A stretch of 42,302 nucleotides of DNA from a virus: positions 1 through 42,302 of IMG/VR virus record IMGVR_UViG_3300049203_000060; one strand, written 5' to 3'. Shown here piece after piece: positions 23,795 through 31,487 of this stretch. The position numbers were made by a program, and so were the translations under genes. The first letter of the stretch is position 1, and every line of letters starts with the position of its first letter. Below the pieces are notes generated by a model. The model worked only from the letters and a program-made list of their open reading frames with translations. It did not search any database and was not told the DNA's origin.

Positions 23795-23837
23795 AAAGGT
23801 CTCGGGAGAAAAGGACGAGTAAACCCCCGAGACCTTT
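23795..23837. terminator. strong 12-bp hairpin between divergent operons
   Basis: Arms AAAGGTCTCGGG (23795-23806) and CCCGAGACCTTT (23826-23837), loop of 19 bases. On both strands the stem ends with a short T run. In a divergent region it could block read-through from either side, or act in the leader of the primase gene. Confidence 0.5.
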
Positions 23838-23875
23838 GAGCTTTGATCATCCCTGCCGACGAAGAAAGCTCTTTA

Positions 23876-23898
23876 GTCAATCTTACGACATGATTGAC
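23876..23898. promoter_or_regulatory. GTCAATC...GATTGAC dyad upstream of the primase gene
   Basis: 7-bp arms separated by 9 bases, ending 59 bases before the GTG at 23958. Candidate operator or leader hairpin. No clear -35/-10 pair could be assigned around it. Confidence 0.4.
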
Positions 23899-23957
23899 GA
23901 ACCTTTCAAGAACTTCTTAACCTTAAAGCTCAACTTTCTGCAAAGGACCGAAACCCC

Positions 23958-26303
23958 GTGATTCAAATTCTTGGATATAGAGAATACTTTAACAAGACCA
24001 AACAAATTTGGGACGTGAAGCACCAGTTATTCCCTGTGACAGCGGAGAGTGTTGCTGATCTGTTTCAGAACCTCGAGAAATACGTCAATCAGATTCCAGA
24101 TGAGGAGCGTTTCAACGTCCACTACACGGTCGCTGATTGCTATGAAGCTGCGAGACTTTTCAAGGCACAGGATACAATTCCATTCGACTTAGATGACATC
24201 GACACTTCTCGCCTTGTTGACTACATAACAGTAGTTGAAGAGGTTACTGGTTGCTCGCATGAGAAAATGGGAATTACTTTTTCTGGGCATGGACTTCACT
24301 TCCTGATTAAGCAAGCTCACGTGATTTCTTCTGAGGAAGAACTTAAGTCCCTTCAACCCGCGTACAAAAATCTTTGCTCACGTCTTGATCTTCGTCTGAA
24401 GGATGCTGGTCTTCCGGGTAAAACAGATAAGGGTGTGTTCCGTCCTGCTGGTACTCTTCGTCTTCCGGGGACTCAGAATCGTCCCTTCTATAAGCGTGAC
24501 GAGAATCACCCACATAAACTTTTCACCCCTGTTCAAGCATACGCGATCAACAAGAACCTGGAGATCCAAGAGCTCAACCTGGATCTTGGCGGGGTTTCCG
24601 AGAGAGAAAACGTCACATCTCAGGAGCTTAGACAGTTTCCGAGACCTGATACGGAATTCGTACTAGAAAATTGTGAGTTCCTGAAATGGAACTTCAAGTC
24701 TCCAAATGAAGTCACCGAACCTGAATGGTATGCAGCTCTCTCGATCGTAGGACACCTCGAGAATGGTCGCGATCTCGCCCATCAGATGTCAAAAGGACAC
24801 AACTCATACGACTACACCACGACCGACAACAAGCTTACGCAAGCTATGGCGGCATCTGGTCCTCGTACATGTAGTAACGTCGATAATCTTTCTGATAAAT
24901 GCCGTACCTGTAAGTTCAACGGTATGGTCACTTCACCTATACTACTTCGCGGTCCTAATTATATTGGGACTATGGATACAGGCTTCTGGCATGTCGGAGT
25001 CGATGCCAAAGGAAAGCTCAAACCATCGAGACCCGCCTACGAAGACCTAAGACGCTTTTTCGAAAAGACTCACAAGTACATCTCTCTTCCATCCGGAAGC
25101 ATTTACATCTGGAAAGAAACTCATTGGTCTGAATTTGATACTCTCTTTATTCGTGCCTTCGCTCAGGATAACTTCAATCCGAAACCTACGACTGATCACG
25201 TGAATGAATTCGTGAATCTTGTTAAACGTACGAATGTGAGACCAGAAAATTTCTTCGATGATTCCACTATCGGACGTATCAATCTCGCCAATGGCGTACT
25301 GAAGCTCGACTCAATGGAGCTTGAACCTCACGACCCCAAGTATGGTTTCCGTTACAAACTCGATCACGGTTACGACCCGAAGGCGACTTGTCCTCGCTTT
25401 GATCTCTTCATGAATGAAATCACTCTCGGAAGAACCGCCCTTGTTGACGTTCTCATGGAATACGCAGCGTACTCCTTCTCGGGTATGCCTTACATATATC
25501 AAAAAGCACTTATGATGAGTGGAGAAGGAGCAAATGGAAAATCTACGTTTATTGCCGTCCTCAAGAAACTTGCTGGTACCGATTCGTATTCAAGTCTCAT
25601 GCTCAATGAACTCGACCAAGAGTACAAGCGAGCTTATATGGTCGGGAAACTATTCAACGTGGCGGAAGAAACTCCAGTCAAGTCCTTGGGCGATAGTTCA
25701 TGGTTTAAGGTATTGTCGGCGGGAGGCTCGTATATGGCGCGTGAGATTTACAAAAAGCCTGTAAATGTTGTGTCCAATAGAACGAAACTCATCATGGCAT
25801 GTAACGAACTGCCCGACATGACAGACTTCAGTGAAGGTTTCATTCGTCGTCTTCTTATCGTCCCTTTCGATGCTAAATTCTCAGCCGATAAAGGCAATGT
25901 TGACCCTTACATCGAAGAGAAACTTATGGCAGAACTGCCTGGGATTTTCAATCGCGTAGTCGAAGCCTATCACAGACTTATCGCCCAAAAAGGTTTCACG
26001 AAATCAGCAATCGTTGATGCCACTATCACCGAGTACAAGGACGCTCAGAACACAGTCTTCAACTGGTTCAATGAAGCCGTGGAAAAGTACACCGGAGGAC
26101 TTGTCCCCGCTGGCAATCTCTACAAGAGTTATGTCGAATGGTGCAAACCTATGGCCCTTAGACCCGTTACCACCACCAAATTTGGATACGAGATGGCAAG
26201 ACTTACCGGCAAAAAGAGTTATGCCAAAAAAGTAGATGGGAAATCCCTTCGCGTCTACGATGACATACGCATGATTCTGAATGTGGGTGATTTCACCGCC
26301 TAA
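23958..26303 (+). CDS. primase-SF3 helicase fusion (D5/P4-like)
   Basis: 781 residues from GTG 23958, AAAGGA 10 bases upstream. The N-terminal 200 residues look like an archaeo-eukaryotic primase: I-P-F-D-L-D-D-I-D (about 74-82) as the metal-binding acidic motif, F-S-G-H-G-L-H-F (about 108-115) and L-R-L-P-G-T-Q-N (about 168-175). A Cys cluster follows (C-S-N-V-D-N-L-S-D-K-C-R-T-C, about 310-323). The C-terminal half is an SF3 helicase: G-E-G-A-N-G-K-S-T (Walker A, about 520), L-F-N-V-A-E-E (Walker B) and K-L-I-M-A-C-N-E-L-P (sensor). It would prime and unwind DNA for the family A polymerase. It stands alone on the plus strand with a terminator directly behind it. Confidence 0.9.
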   Translation: MIQILGYREYFNKTKQIWDVKHQLFPVTAESVADLFQNLEKYVNQIPDEERFNVHYTVADCYEAARLFKAQDTIPFDLDDIDTSRLVDYITVVEEVTGCSHEKMGITFSGHGLHFLIKQAHVISSEEELKSLQPAYKNLCSRLDLRLKDAGLPGKTDKGVFRPAGTLRLPGTQNRPFYKRDENHPHKLFTPVQAYAINKNLEIQELNLDLGGVSERENVTSQELRQFPRPDTEFVLENCEFLKWNFKSPNEVTEPEWYAALSIVGHLENGRDLAHQMSKGHNSYDYTTTDNKLTQAMAASGPRTCSNVDNLSDKCRTCKFNGMVTSPILLRGPNYIGTMDTGFWHVGVDAKGKLKPSRPAYEDLRRFFEKTHKYISLPSGSIYIWKETHWSEFDTLFIRAFAQDNFNPKPTTDHVNEFVNLVKRTNVRPENFFDDSTIGRINLANGVLKLDSMELEPHDPKYGFRYKLDHGYDPKATCPRFDLFMNEITLGRTALVDVLMEYAAYSFSGMPYIYQKALMMSGEGANGKSTFIAVLKKLAGTDSYSSLMLNELDQEYKRAYMVGKLFNVAEETPVKSLGDSSWFKVLSAGGSYMAREIYKKPVNVVSNRTKLIMACNELPDMTDFSEGFIRRLLIVPFDAKFSADKGNVDPYIEEKLMAELPGIFNRVVEAYHRLIAQKGFTKSAIVDATITEYKDAQNTVFNWFNEAVEKYTGGLVPAGNLYKSYVEWCKPMALRPVTTTKFGYEMARLTGKKSYAKKVDGKSLRVYDDIRMILNVGDFTA

Positions 26304-26322
26304 TTTTGACTTATAAGCATTT

Positions 26323-26350
26323 TCCGGGGGAATACGATAAATCCCCCGGA
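26323..26350 (+). terminator. terminator after the primase-helicase gene
   Basis: TCCGGGGGA and TCCCCCGGA form a perfect 9-bp stem around a 10-base loop, 20 bases after the stop, followed by TTCCTTTC. A weak T run; could also stop leftward transcription from the island. Confidence 0.7.
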
Positions 26351-26424
26351 TTCCTTTCAAAACCGTTTTAAAACGAAATTTCGAATTTTTAACAGCTCGA
26401 GAAATTTATAAACCCCGCGCACCC

Positions 26425-26437
26425 TGTTGACCCATCG
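26425..26437. repeat. 13-base direct repeat, left copy
   Basis: TGTTGACCCATCG, repeated exactly at 30890-30902 in the same orientation. The two copies bracket the accessory island of about 4.5 kb. Confidence 0.55.
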
Positions 26438-26580
26438 ACCGCTCCCGGCACTTTTTACACGGTAAAAAATACCCAGGCTGTAAGTTCTACATGGTCGATC
26501 GTCCTAAACAGGGACTATATTTTTTGTGGAAAAGTGATGATACGAAATTGTTACCATGTTTTAATGTCCCATAAGTGCCA

Positions 26581-26595
26581 GTACTGATATCGTAC
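26581..26595. promoter_or_regulatory. GTAC-N7-GTAC element, copy D
   Basis: GTAC-TGATATC-GTAC; shares the ATATC centre with copies A and B. It lies downstream of both converging operons, so it may be an operator or serve an unseen transcript. Confidence 0.5.
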
Positions 26596-26641
26596 AATCA
26601 TTTTTATCCCTATAATATCATGCATTTACGCTCTATAGGCT

Positions 26642-26679
26642 CCGGCCAGGAGTCCCAGGTCCCCAGGCTCCAGGCCCGG
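26642..26679. other. GC-rich imperfect hairpin
   Basis: Arms CCGGCCAGGAG (26642-26652) and CTCCAGGCCCGG (26668-26679) pair with one bulged C and one A-A mismatch around a CCAGG-rich loop. It stands out in an AT-rich stretch. A structured RNA, a terminator without T run, or a processing site. Confidence 0.45.
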
Positions 26680-26724
26680 GGATCCTATCTGAATTTCATT
26701 TTTTGGGATTTAAAAAGGCGGGAA

Positions 26725-26958
26725 TCAAGAAAGACGGCGTTTCAGTTCTCTAATTTGGTCACGGATGTCTTTAAGAATGGGTTTCAATGTCCGTTTACTC
26801 ACCCGATCATGCGCTGGTGACAATAAATCGGACATTCGGTCAATGTTCTCGGTTACCTCATCCAATAACCATGGAATCGAACCAGTATTGAGTCGGTTCC
26901 CCTCATCTGAGACAACCGCATGAAAGGTTGCCAGCTCTTTTTTCTGGTCTTCATTCAT
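26725..26958 (-). CDS. small helical protein, partner of the recombinase
   Basis: 77 residues, helical, with a basic C-terminus (R-E-L-K-R-R-L-S). It overlaps the recombinase stop by 4 bases, so the two are made together. Unrecognised; last gene of the island. It could be an accessory factor of the recombinase, by context only. Confidence 0.6.
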   Translation of the reverse strand: MNEDQKKELATFHAVVSDEGNRLNTGSIPWLLDEVTENIDRMSDLLSPAHDRVSKRTLKPILKDIRDQIRELKRRLS

Positions 26959-27545
26959 ACAGTTTCCTTTTTCACGATACGTCCAATGGTAGCGCGGGAA
27001 ACCTGAGGGTGAACCGAATGGATTTCATCAATGGTCATTTTCTGGTCCCTTAAATAGATAATGTCCTTAACCGTTTCAATGGATATCTCAGAAGGTCGAC
27101 CACAATGGATACCCTTACTTTGTGCCAGCTCAATACCCGCCTTCGTTCTCATCCGGATTGTCTCACGTTCAAATTCAGCCAATGCGGCAAATATCGTAAA
27201 AATCATTTTACCCATTGGAGTAGTCGTGTCGATCGCTTCTTTAATGCTGATAAAGTCCACGTTCAATACTTTCAATTCATCTAGGATGGAAATCAAGTGA
27301 AGAGAAGAGCGTCCAATGCGATCAAATTTCCACGCGACAATCGCCTGAAACTCACCAGCGCGAACCAATTTCATCATTTCGTTAAATTCAGGACGCGAGA
27401 CTTTCGCTCCACTCTCACCATGATCAACGAAAAAAACCGGGGCAGTGCCCGGCCATCGAAAATCACAGAATTTTTTGATGTCTTCTATTTGCATGTCAGT
27501 CTTTTGATCTCGAGTACTGACCCTAACATATGCCGCGATCTTCAT
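26955..27545 (-). CDS. serine recombinase (resolvase/invertase family)
   Basis: 196 residues, the usual size of small resolvases. A-Y-V-R-V-S-T-R-D-Q (residues 5-14) holds the catalytic Ser10, with Arg8 beside it. W-K-F-D-R-I-G-R-S (about 72-80) carries the second Arg pair. The long E helix follows (E-F-E-R-E-T-I-R-M-R-T), then G-R-P-S and a C-terminal helix-turn-helix (S-R-A-T-I-G-R-I-V). Such enzymes cut and rejoin DNA at short dyad sites, to resolve, invert or (rarely in this size class) insert. It overlaps the amidotransferase gene and may have moved the island. Confidence 0.9.
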   Translation of the reverse strand: MKIAAYVRVSTRDQKTDMQIEDIKKFCDFRWPGTAPVFFVDHGESGAKVSRPEFNEMMKLVRAGEFQAIVAWKFDRIGRSSLHLISILDELKVLNVDFISIKEAIDTTTPMGKMIFTIFAALAEFERETIRMRTKAGIELAQSKGIHCGRPSEISIETVKDIIYLRDQKMTIDEIHSVHPQVSRATIGRIVKKETV

Positions 27546-28387
27546 ACTTTCTCCTCATCCTCATCATAGAGTTTGCTGGTAAACGAGTCCAAACAGTCGT
27601 ACTGGTTATAAACTGCGCAGCAATCGAGACATTCAAAAGTTATTGTATTGTAGCCAATTTGTTCTGTGCGATCGCTACCACATGAAGGACAAAAATCCAT
27701 TTCCATTAATGCATCAACGTCAAACTCCTCGTCCTTATATTCATAATCGTCAAAAACTTCTTTCATGCTTTTTCCTGATTTCGGGTCCCATGTTAGTACT
27801 TTTCCTTTTCGTGGTTCTGACCATAGCGATGAAGAACGATAAGTGTTAATTGAATATGTCTGAGAATAGAAGCATCCTGCAATCTCGGTCCAATTACCCA
27901 TAAGAGATACTTTCTCACCGGTAACGATCGCCAGGCGATCACCGCCTAACACTTTCTTCATTTCCTTTTCATCTGGATTTTTCAATGCCAGCCACTTAGA
28001 GAAAATAGCGGTGTCACTGTAACCGTGTGACGGTGACATAGGATTGAACATCACCCCATTATGGATGATCGCCTTATCGGTCACATGATAAAGAGCTTTC
28101 AATTCGTTATTCTTTTTAGAGACAGGAAAAGGATGAGTCATACCGGGCACAGTGTTCCCACTAGTCGTGTACCGTAGATGAAAGACCACATCTAAATAGC
28201 GTAACTCTTCACTAAATTTTCCGATAAAGTCAGTGTACTCTGAAAGGGACATGAAACCCTTATGAATTTCAACCGAACCATTCATCCTGACGGCCAGGCC
28301 CGCACCGTCCTTATTTCCCGTCCACGCTTGTTTGATTTCAGTAAACGGAATTTTCTCACCAGCGGGTTTATAAATAGCTAGACACAT
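27542..28387 (-). CDS. class II glutamine amidotransferase-like protein with C-terminal zinc ribbon
   Basis: 281 residues starting M-C-L-A-I-Y, with Cys2 as the N-terminal nucleophile after Met removal. Y-T-T-S-G (about 73-77), I-H-N-G-V (about 108-112) and the S-D-T-A-I-F segment are typical of the Ntn-hydrolase fold of class II amidotransferases, which release ammonia from glutamine. The last 60 residues carry C-P-S-C-G and C-L-D-C-C, a zinc ribbon, then an acidic tail. It follows the amidoligase by 2 bases with GAGGAG before the ATG and overlaps the recombinase, forming one operon. It probably supplies or removes an amide group in the reaction catalysed by the amidoligase. Confidence 0.75.
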   Translation of the reverse strand: MCLAIYKPAGEKIPFTEIKQAWTGNKDGAGLAVRMNGSVEIHKGFMSLSEYTDFIGKFSEELRYLDVVFHLRYTTSGNTVPGMTHPFPVSKKNNELKALYHVTDKAIIHNGVMFNPMSPSHGYSDTAIFSKWLALKNPDEKEMKKVLGGDRLAIVTGEKVSLMGNWTEIAGCFYSQTYSINTYRSSSLWSEPRKGKVLTWDPKSGKSMKEVFDDYEYKDEEFDVDALMEMDFCPSCGSDRTEQIGYNTITFECLDCCAVYNQYDCLDSFTSKLYDEDEEKV

Positions 28388-28389
28388 AA

Positions 28390-29730
28390 TTAAATCTCCT
28401 CATTGTTATCGTCAGGGGTTAAATTTTTCGTTCTTATGAATGTTACCAAATTGTCGTAATGATCTTGATTCTTATAGACGAAACGTGAAAATTTTCGCCA
28501 GATTTTCTTAGAGAATGTTTCCTGTGCATGTATCAGTCTGATCGTTTCAGCCTCATTCTCCGGTACATTGAAACAGTCTTTTTCATATGTGAACACATAC
28601 GCAGCATGCACCAGCTCCATTGATGCCATGAAAGTTTCATACTTTAATGTCCCCTTAAACATACGAAATTCAACCGTGTGATCATTCTGCCAATTTAAAG
28701 CGGAATACCGATCATATGAATGATATTTGAGAATATCACGGTCCACTTTCTTGAATTTCGCGTAATTATTTTCTGATCTTCGTGCTAGTTTCTCAAACTC
28801 TGGTTTACAAAAAGCGATCAACATACCTAACCGGACTTTATGTCCCTCACTCATGTTGTCACGGCAAACATGAAAGTGAAGACCACACGTTTTTGTGTCG
28901 TGGGAACGACAACCGGCATTGGATAAAGCTTTAAATAGCTCCTTGTATGTCTCTTTCTTATGTACCCCTAGTGTAGCGGGATGAGAGACAATCTCGAAAC
29001 CATTCGTCAATGAGGCATCTGATTTACAGTATAACCATTCTTCATGAGGGGCAGTTAATTCAGCTATTTCGCCAGGTTTTTTGCCGGGACATTCTACTTC
29101 CAGCTCAAAACCAATATAAGGGTTTTTCATCAACTGTTTCCCACGAAACTTAGGCGCGGGCTTGAAACTATAAGATTTAATTCTTGAAGATGAGGAGCTG
29201 AAAGGAGATGGATAATCGTCATCCTCACCGCTATTACATGCATAACAGTAACCGTCTTCACTGTAGTGATCAGTGGACATGGTTTCTGAGCAACCCTCAC
29301 AATGAAAGTAATCACCGTTATCGTAACATTCCGGGCAAATTGTCTTAACATGGTAGCCACGTTGATTATGGATTGATGTGCCCTCATCATTTTCGTAATA
29401 CTCGCTACAATCTTCACAGCAAAAGCAGTTATCATCCGACCATCGCTGACTCACGGTAATATAGGCGAAATTGTTACGACGATTATTTACCCGTACCATA
29501 ACAGTATTAGTCTCATCTTCGTGATAATATCCAGTCATTTTTTCGCACCAATAGTAATGATCGGACTGGCACTCATCACAGACATGTAGTGTGTTACCAC
29601 GTTTCATCACCACGTTTTGTTCCGTTACCGCAAATTTTTCACCGCATTCTTCACATTCGAAAGTACCGTGATCAGTGTCGTCACTTGATTCCGTTTCAAT
29701 TTCAATTTCTGTCTCTGTTTCGGTAGGCAT
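28390..29730 (-). CDS. amidoligase with Cys-rich N-terminal region
   Basis: 446 residues. Residues 24-170 contain about seven C-x2-C pairs (C-E-E-C-G, C-D-E-C, C-E-D-C, C-P-E-C, C-E-G-C, C-Y-A-C), so several zinc ribbons. A Ser-rich linker follows. The rest matches the Amidoligase_2 (COOH-NH2 ligase) pattern: N-P-Y-I-G-F-E-L-E-V-E (about 203), D-A-S-L-T-N-G-F-E-I-V-S-H-P, C-G-L-H-F-H-V and V-E-F-R-M-F-K-G-T-L. This family joins carboxyl and amine groups with ATP and often pairs with amidotransferases, as described for predicted phage peptide- or wall-modifying systems. GGAGAT precedes the ATG. A strong terminator lies just upstream. Confidence 0.8.
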   Translation of the reverse strand: MPTETETEIEIETESSDDTDHGTFECEECGEKFAVTEQNVVMKRGNTLHVCDECQSDHYYWCEKMTGYYHEDETNTVMVRVNNRRNNFAYITVSQRWSDDNCFCCEDCSEYYENDEGTSIHNQRGYHVKTICPECYDNGDYFHCEGCSETMSTDHYSEDGYCYACNSGEDDDYPSPFSSSSSRIKSYSFKPAPKFRGKQLMKNPYIGFELEVECPGKKPGEIAELTAPHEEWLYCKSDASLTNGFEIVSHPATLGVHKKETYKELFKALSNAGCRSHDTKTCGLHFHVCRDNMSEGHKVRLGMLIAFCKPEFEKLARRSENNYAKFKKVDRDILKYHSYDRYSALNWQNDHTVEFRMFKGTLKYETFMASMELVHAAYVFTYEKDCFNVPENEAETIRLIHAQETFSKKIWRKFSRFVYKNQDHYDNLVTFIRTKNLTPDDNNEEI

Positions 29731-29751
29731 TGGATGATCTCCAAATAAAAA

Positions 29752-29771
29752 GGGGACCGAGCGTGGTCCCC
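29752..29771 (-). terminator. terminator between secreted-protein and amidoligase genes
   Basis: On the minus strand GGGGACC-ACGCTC-GGTCCCC followed by TTTTTATTT. It ends the transcript of the secreted-protein gene, so the amidoligase operon needs read-through or its own promoter, which I cannot place. Confidence 0.8.
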
Positions 29772-29790
29772 ATGAGTTAGTGATTCTGAT

Positions 29791-30045
29791 TTACTTTTTT
29801 AATTTCGCTATTCTCTTATTGTATGCCAGTGTTTCAAGCTGAATTAATTCATCCGTTGAGAATGATGATCTCTTCACCGTGCATACGCTCGCCAATGCCG
29901 CTAACTGCTTCTTAGAGAAAGTGACATCGCCTATTTTAGCTGATGATGAATCACTCTTTTTTGATTTCAATGTGATCTCACATGTTGAACCAAAAGAGTT
30001 AGATGCCAGGCCAATAAGAACGAGAACCAGAGTTAAATTTTTCAT
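29791..30045 (-). CDS. small secreted (periplasmic) protein
   Basis: 84 residues with AAAGGA 7 bases before the ATG. Signal peptide M-K-N-L-T-L-V-L-V-L-I-G-L-A-S-N-S-F-G, probably cut after S-F-G. The mature part of about 65 residues has two Cys (S-T-C-E, V-C-T-V), probably a disulphide, and is Ser/Lys-rich. Unrecognised. Superinfection exclusion or host-envelope modification is a guess. It lies between the second secreted gene and a terminator. Confidence 0.65.
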   Translation of the reverse strand: MKNLTLVLVLIGLASNSFGSTCEITLKSKKSDSSSAKIGDVTFSKKQLAALASVCTVKRSSFSTDELIQLETLAYNKRIAKLKK

Positions 30046-30102
30046 GAGACAGTCCTTTTAATTGGTCACGAAATTGTGAGCCAAATTGATGATAGTTATT
30101 GG

Positions 30103-30450
30103 TTAAAGTTTTTCGTTTGATGATGAGTCAAAACAATGATCAGTGGTGAAGTCTTCTGATTTAGGGAAATCACATCTCATCAATCCTTTCTTACCATTCA
30201 GTTTTGTATAGTTGATGTAGAAAGTGATCTCAACCACATTGTCTTTATTGTCAGTTTCAATTCCCCACGACTGAGTTTCACCGAGAGAATCAATCATTGA
30301 TGATTCACCAATTGTATCGGAGAGGGTTGATTCAATATCATTCACCATTGATTTAATTTTCGCCTCATCGTAGCGAGTGAAATCATTTGGTGATTTTGCC
30401 AGTGTGGTGAATGAGAAAGAGGCGAGAATTAAAAGAGTGATAAGTTTCAT
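30103..30450 (-). CDS. small secreted (periplasmic) protein
   Basis: AAAGGA 8 bases before ATG 30450 fixes this start; an upstream in-frame ATG at 30552 would hide the signal peptide. The 115 residues begin M-K-L-I-T-L-L-I-L-A-S-F-S-F-T-T-L-A-K, cut probably after L-A. The mature part is acidic and Ser-rich with two Cys near the C-terminus (R-C-D-F, D-H-C-F). Unrecognised. First gene of the island operon, next to the iteron cluster. Confidence 0.65.
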   Translation of the reverse strand: MKLITLLILASFSFTTLAKSPNDFTRYDEAKIKSMVNDIESTLSDTIGESSMIDSLGETQSWGIETDNKDNVVEITFYINYTKLNGKKGLMRCDFPKSEDFTTDHCFDSSSNEKL

Positions 30451-30560
30451 AATGTCTAGTCCTTTATAACCGACGAAATTGTACGGTTGAGTCAATTTAA
30501 GACAAAAACGTCGAAAAAGCGACGGAAAAGGTGCAGCATGTAAGGTTTTCATAGAAAAGT

Positions 30561-30880
30561 GGTAACAGGCTCTGTAACCTAAAATAGATGAATGATTTCA
30601 AGCTGTTAGGTTAAAAAGGTAACAGGTTACAGGTTTTTCTTACATAAGAAGGGGACTATTTATAGTAAATCGACGTTTTCGGTGCATCAATTGGTAAAAT
30701 CGGGCAAAAAAAGCACGAAAAAAAGGTCACCTCAATATACGCTTTCTTGTAACCTGTTACCAAATGATATCAACAGGTTAAGACTCATCAACCCGAAACC
30801 GTCTCAAAAACAACCTGTACCTGTTACCATGAGGTGCATTAGACTCATCACGCAAGGTAACAGGTTAGAGGTAACAGGTT
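30561..30880. repeat. iteron-like cluster of GGTAACAGG repeats
   Basis: Core GGTAACAGG (or CCTGTTACC) at 30561, 30618, 30753, 30820, 30856 and 30870; GGTAACAGGTTAC at 30618 and GTAACCTGTTACC at 30749 make near-palindromes GTAAC-NN-GTTAC. The last two copies are 14 bases apart in direct order. Partial copies at 30573, 30771 and 26548. AGACTCATCA is also repeated (30781, 30841). Confidence 0.75.
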
Positions 30881-30889
30881 GGCTACCAT

Positions 30890-30902
30890 TGTTGACCCAT
30901 CG
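30890..30902. repeat. 13-base direct repeat, right copy
   Basis: Exact copy of TGTTGACCCATCG at 26425-26437, same strand, at the right edge of the iteron cluster. Confidence 0.55.
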
Positions 30903-31038
30903 CACACCCCACAGCGTTATACCCTATATTATGATTACATGTATAAGTATGTGATATGTTATGTCTCATATGTTTTAACTTATGAGATTACACCAGTCGA
31001 CCAGGCTAAGTGCCCGGATCTTCATAATAATATGCGTA

Positions 31039-31053
31039 GTACGAGACCAGGAC
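31039..31053 (+). promoter_or_regulatory. GTAC-N7-GGAC element, copy G
   Basis: GTAC-GAGACCA-GGAC; the context GCGTAGTACGA...CCAT matches copy C before the capsid gene. About 200 bases upstream of the gene at 31257. Confidence 0.4.
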
Positions 31054-31203
31054 CATCATTTTCGACCCCCCACCCCCCAAAGTCTTGTCCTATGTCTTGA
31101 GTTTACCCTGCCCTATGGTACCGAGCTAAAAATCCCCTTAAGCGCGGTGCATTATAATATATACTCTATTATTCCCACCATATTTTATAACCTATTCTCT
31201 ATA

Positions 31204-31223
31204 GAGCTTGCTATTCAGCAATC
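31204..31223 (+). promoter_or_regulatory. GAGCTTGCT-N4-AGCAATC dyad, site S3
   Basis: TTGCT-ATTC-AGCAA, 34 bases before ATG 31257. Left flank GAGC as in S1, right flank ATC as in S2. Confidence 0.55.
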
Positions 31224-31256
31224 ACTGAATTACCCTCACCGCGAAAAGGACAACCT

Positions 31257-31487
31257 ATGGAAGAACAGATTGATAGAGTAGAAGAGCTTCTGAAAGACCT
31301 GGAGTACGAGATAAAACTTTTAAAAGGCAAGATCTTTCTTTTGAAAAACGGTCTTAACTACTACGCCACTGAGAAAAACTGGTTAAACGAGATAGATGGG
31401 CGTGAGCACGGTAAATTCGCAAGGGCAGTACAGGCAGAAGTTGAGAGCTTGACTCGTATTGGACTACGTACTAACATTCCAACATGA
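31257..31487 (+). CDS. small coiled-coil protein
   Basis: 76 residues, AAAGGA upstream. Residues 1-35 form a Glu/Leu/Lys coiled coil (E-E-L-L-K-D-L-E-Y-E-I-K-L-L-K). Overlaps the GroES-like gene by 4 bases. Unrecognised; a partner of the co-chaperonin or an early protein. Confidence 0.6.
   Translation: MEEQIDRVEELLKDLEYEIKLLKGKIFLLKNGLNYYATEKNWLNEIDGREHGKFARAVQAEVESLTRIGLRTNIPT

Larger units (their letters stand above)
26304..26724. other. non-coding region, left flank of the accessory island
   Basis: 421 bases without a credible gene. It holds a terminator, a TTTTTAC-ACG-GTAAAAA dyad (26452-26468), a 13-base sequence repeated at 30890, a TGTTACCATG that also occurs in the iteron cluster, a GTAC-type element (26581) and a GC-rich hairpin (26642-26679). 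AT-rich apart from the last. Confidence 0.6.
30451..31256. other. long non-coding region, right flank of the island
   Basis: About 800 bases with no credible gene. It contains the iteron-like repeats (30561-30880), a GTAC-type element (31039), the second 13-base repeat, AT-rich stretches around 31150-31200 including TATAAT at 31155, a CTCTATAGAG palindrome and a TTGCT...AGCAA dyad. A replication origin or a divergent control region is plausible. Confidence 0.55.

Noticed and set aside
26870-26910. tRNA T-arm-like GAATCGAACC
   Set aside because: No cloverleaf could be built around it and it lies inside a coding region. The same holds for GGATTCGAACC at 32514.
26955-27545. Recombinase as a phage integrase giving lysogeny
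   Set aside because: It is of the small resolvase/invertase size, and no repressor, excisionase or attachment core was recognised, so I do not call the phage temperate.
30682-30954. 90-codon plus-strand ORF
   Set aside because: It runs through the iteron cluster, lacks a ribosome site and has composition dictated by the repeats.
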